Shown here: piece after piece, positions 4,338-5,752 of the stretch
Position numbering within the stretch: the first letter of the stretch is position 1
How the letters are laid out: each line of letters starts with the position of its first letter
Origin: Chloroflexi bacterium RBG_16_48_8
Lineage (GTDB): Bacteria > Chloroflexota > Anaerolineae > Anaerolineales > E44-bin32
Assembly: GCA_001795115.1 (NCBI GenBank)
Contig: MGNI01000197.1
Coordinates: forward strand, 17,557-23,308
Length of the DNA stretch: 5,752 bases
Direction of reading: 5' to 3'
Translations under genes and position numbers: made by a program
Notes under the pieces: generated by a model
The model's database searches: none
What the model saw: the letters and a program-made list of their open reading frames with translations, nothing else
What the model was told of the DNA's origin: nothing

Positions 4338-5752
4338 CTATTTCTTCTCGGATTCTACATGCTGCTTTACAAGCTCACGTCGCAAGATTTTTCCCACTGT
4401 GGTTTTCGGAATTTCATCCCTGAATTCGACGTGTGTGGGCACCTTGAAAGGTGCAAGACGTTCCTTGCACCAGACACGGATCTCCTCCGCGTCAGCACTC
4501 TCGCCAGGTTTCAATACCACCCAGGCTTTAACAGTCTCACCTCGATAGGCGTCTGGAATGCCAGCCACACCCACTTCGAGAACTTTCGGATTCTCCGCGA
4601 TCACTTCTTCTACTTCTCGAGGCCAAACCTGGAATCCACCTGGCTTGATAAGCTCCTTCTTCCGATCCACTATATAAAAGTAACCATCCTCGTCCATTCG
4701 AGCGATATCACCCGTATAAAGCCAATCATCTCGGAGGGAATTGGCTGTTTCCGTTGGCATATTGTGGTAACCCACCATGACGTTGGGGCTTCTTAACACC
4801 AACTCACCAATTTCTCCTGGTTGGAGGACAGTGACGCCATCCTCCAGATCAACAATACGCGAATCCACATCGGGCAAGGGGATGCCAATGGAGCCCGTGC
4901 GGATCTCACCATAAAGGGGATTACAGTGTGTAGCTGTGGGAGCTTCTGAGAGACCATAGCCCTCCACCAGTCTTCCACCTGTCAACGCATCAAATTTCTC
5001 CTTCGTCTCCCGCATCAGTGGGGCTGACCCCGAAATGCATCCTCGTATTGAACTGACATCCACCTTTCCTGCGATGACATCCGGATGGTTATTGATGGCG
5101 TTATACATGGCAGGAACACCTGGATAGATGGTTGGCCTGTACTTTGCAATGGAACCGATGACATCGGACATATCCCTTGGATCAACAATGAGAACCAGGG
5201 TTGATGCGGAGGAAATGGCAAAACTCATTCCTACGATCATGCCATAGACATGATATAAAGGGATCGCCATGAGGACGATTTCTTCGCCATATTTCACATC
5301 TGGCATCCACTCTCGAATCTGCAATGTATTCGTCACAAGGTTTCGATGTAGAGCAACTGCTGCCTTCGAAAGACCTGTGGTCCCGCCACTGTATTGGAAG
5401 AGGGCTCTATCATCTGGACCAATCTCAATCTTGGGTCGATCTTGTGGGGAAAAGTCCTTCAGGAGATCCTGCAACCAGACATCTTCACCCCTGGGCTGAA
5501 CTCGGGCTCCCATTTTCTTTTCCTTTGCCAGGGTAAACAAGATTTTGAGGAGGCCTGGAAAATACTCTTTAATATTTGTGACGATCAACTTCTTGAGTTT
5601 CGTCTTGGGTTGAACTTCTTTCACTTTTTTATAGAAGTTGCTCAGAACAAGCATCACCTCGACCCCGGCATCATTCAGCTGATGTTCTATCTCACGTGGG
5701 GTATAAAGGAAATTGGTGGCAACAACAATTCCTCCTGCTTTCAGTATGGCGT
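4338..5752 (-). CDS. Fatty-acyl-CoA ligase (AMP-binding family, FadD/LcfB-like), N-terminus outside the window
   Basis: Activates a carboxylic acid, probably a medium- or long-chain fatty acid, to its CoA thioester through an acyl-AMP intermediate, feeding beta-oxidation or lipid synthesis. The visible 470 codons are open to the right edge; the first residues (AILKAGGIVVATNFLYTPRE) match the region about 90-100 residues into full-length enzymes of about 560, so the start lies outside and the GTG at 5657 is internal. Motifs, numbered from the first full codon: phosphate loop YSGGTTGLSK (120-129), GYGLSEAP (264-271), YTGD with the ribose-binding Asp348, the hinge and C-domain DRKKELIKPGGFQVWPREVEE (362-382 region), and GKILRR with catalytic Lys454. 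All expected residues are present; the phosphate loop is followed by Ala-Ala where Gly-Ala is common. The terminator at 4231-4260 lies downstream. A related acid specificity is possible, since chain length cannot be read from sequence. Confidence 0.93.
   Translation of the reverse strand, partial: AILKAGGIVVATNFLYTPREIEHQLNDAGVEVMLVLSNFYKKVKEVQPKTKLKKLIVTNIKEYFPGLLKILFTLAKEKKMGARVQPRGEDVWLQDLLKDFSPQDRPKIEIGPDDRALFQYSGGTTGLSKAAVALHRNLVTNTLQIREWMPDVKYGEEIVLMAIPLYHVYGMIVGMSFAISSASTLVLIVDPRDMSDVIGSIAKYRPTIYPGVPAMYNAINNHPDVIAGKVDVSSIRGCISGSAPLMRETKEKFDALTGGRLVEGYGLSEAPTATHCNPLYGEIRTGSIGIPLPDVDSRIVDLEDGVTVLQPGEIGELVLRSPNVMVGYHNMPTETANSLRDDWLYTGDIARMDEDGYFYIVDRKKELIKPGGFQVWPREVEEVIAENPKVLEVGVAGIPDAYRGETVKAWVVLKPGESADAEEIRVWCKERLAPFKVPTHVEFRDEIPKTTVGKILRRELVKQHVESEKK

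Noticed and set aside
5655..5657. GTG as the start of the acyl-CoA ligase.
   Set aside because: The frame is open upstream to the window edge and encodes conserved family sequence (AGGIVVATNFLYTPRE), so this GTG is an internal Val codon.

Overview
The window looks like ordinary bacterial chromosome, most likely from the Chloroflexota and probably class Anaerolineae. This placement is an inference from remembered family resemblance: a membrane-anchored Ser/Thr kinase with HCD in place of HRD, the FtsH linker ending in RARMFTGDQPTVTFDDVAG, and the style of the acyl-CoA ligase. No taxonomic marker such as rRNA is present. Genes use Shine-Dalgarno (GGAGG) starts. I see no tRNA, rRNA, CRISPR array, transposon or phage gene.

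Layout from left to right. (1) Minus strand, 1-804: a diacylglycerol-kinase-family lipid kinase of the YegS/DgkB type that runs off the left edge. Its frame is cut by an in-frame TAA at 130-132, yet the frame beyond the stop still reads as the family's C-terminal part. It is therefore a fresh pseudogene, a sequence error, or (least likely) a readthrough or truncated enzyme. (2) A short divergent control region, 805-947, followed on the plus strand by a Hanks-type Ser/Thr protein kinase (948-1985). This kinase has one C-terminal membrane helix and no external sensor domain. (3) A 315-base gap (1986-2300) with a weak hairpin near its left end and a TATAAT box near its right end. (4) A complete ftsH (2301-4166), an ATP-dependent membrane zinc protease, with every catalytic motif present. 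(5) A convergent intergenic region (4167-4337) holding a strong hairpin that can end transcription from both sides. (6) Minus strand, 4338 to the right edge: a FadD/LcfB-type fatty-acyl-CoA ligase with its N-terminus outside the window.

The genes do not form one operon. The lipid kinase and the protein kinase diverge, ftsH has its own apparent promoter, and the ligase is convergent to ftsH. A loose theme is the membrane: lipid phosphorylation, membrane-anchored signalling, membrane protein quality control and fatty-acid activation. The sequence does not prove a functional link. I did not find a convincing novel system. The observation most worth a second look is the in-frame stop inside the lipid kinase.
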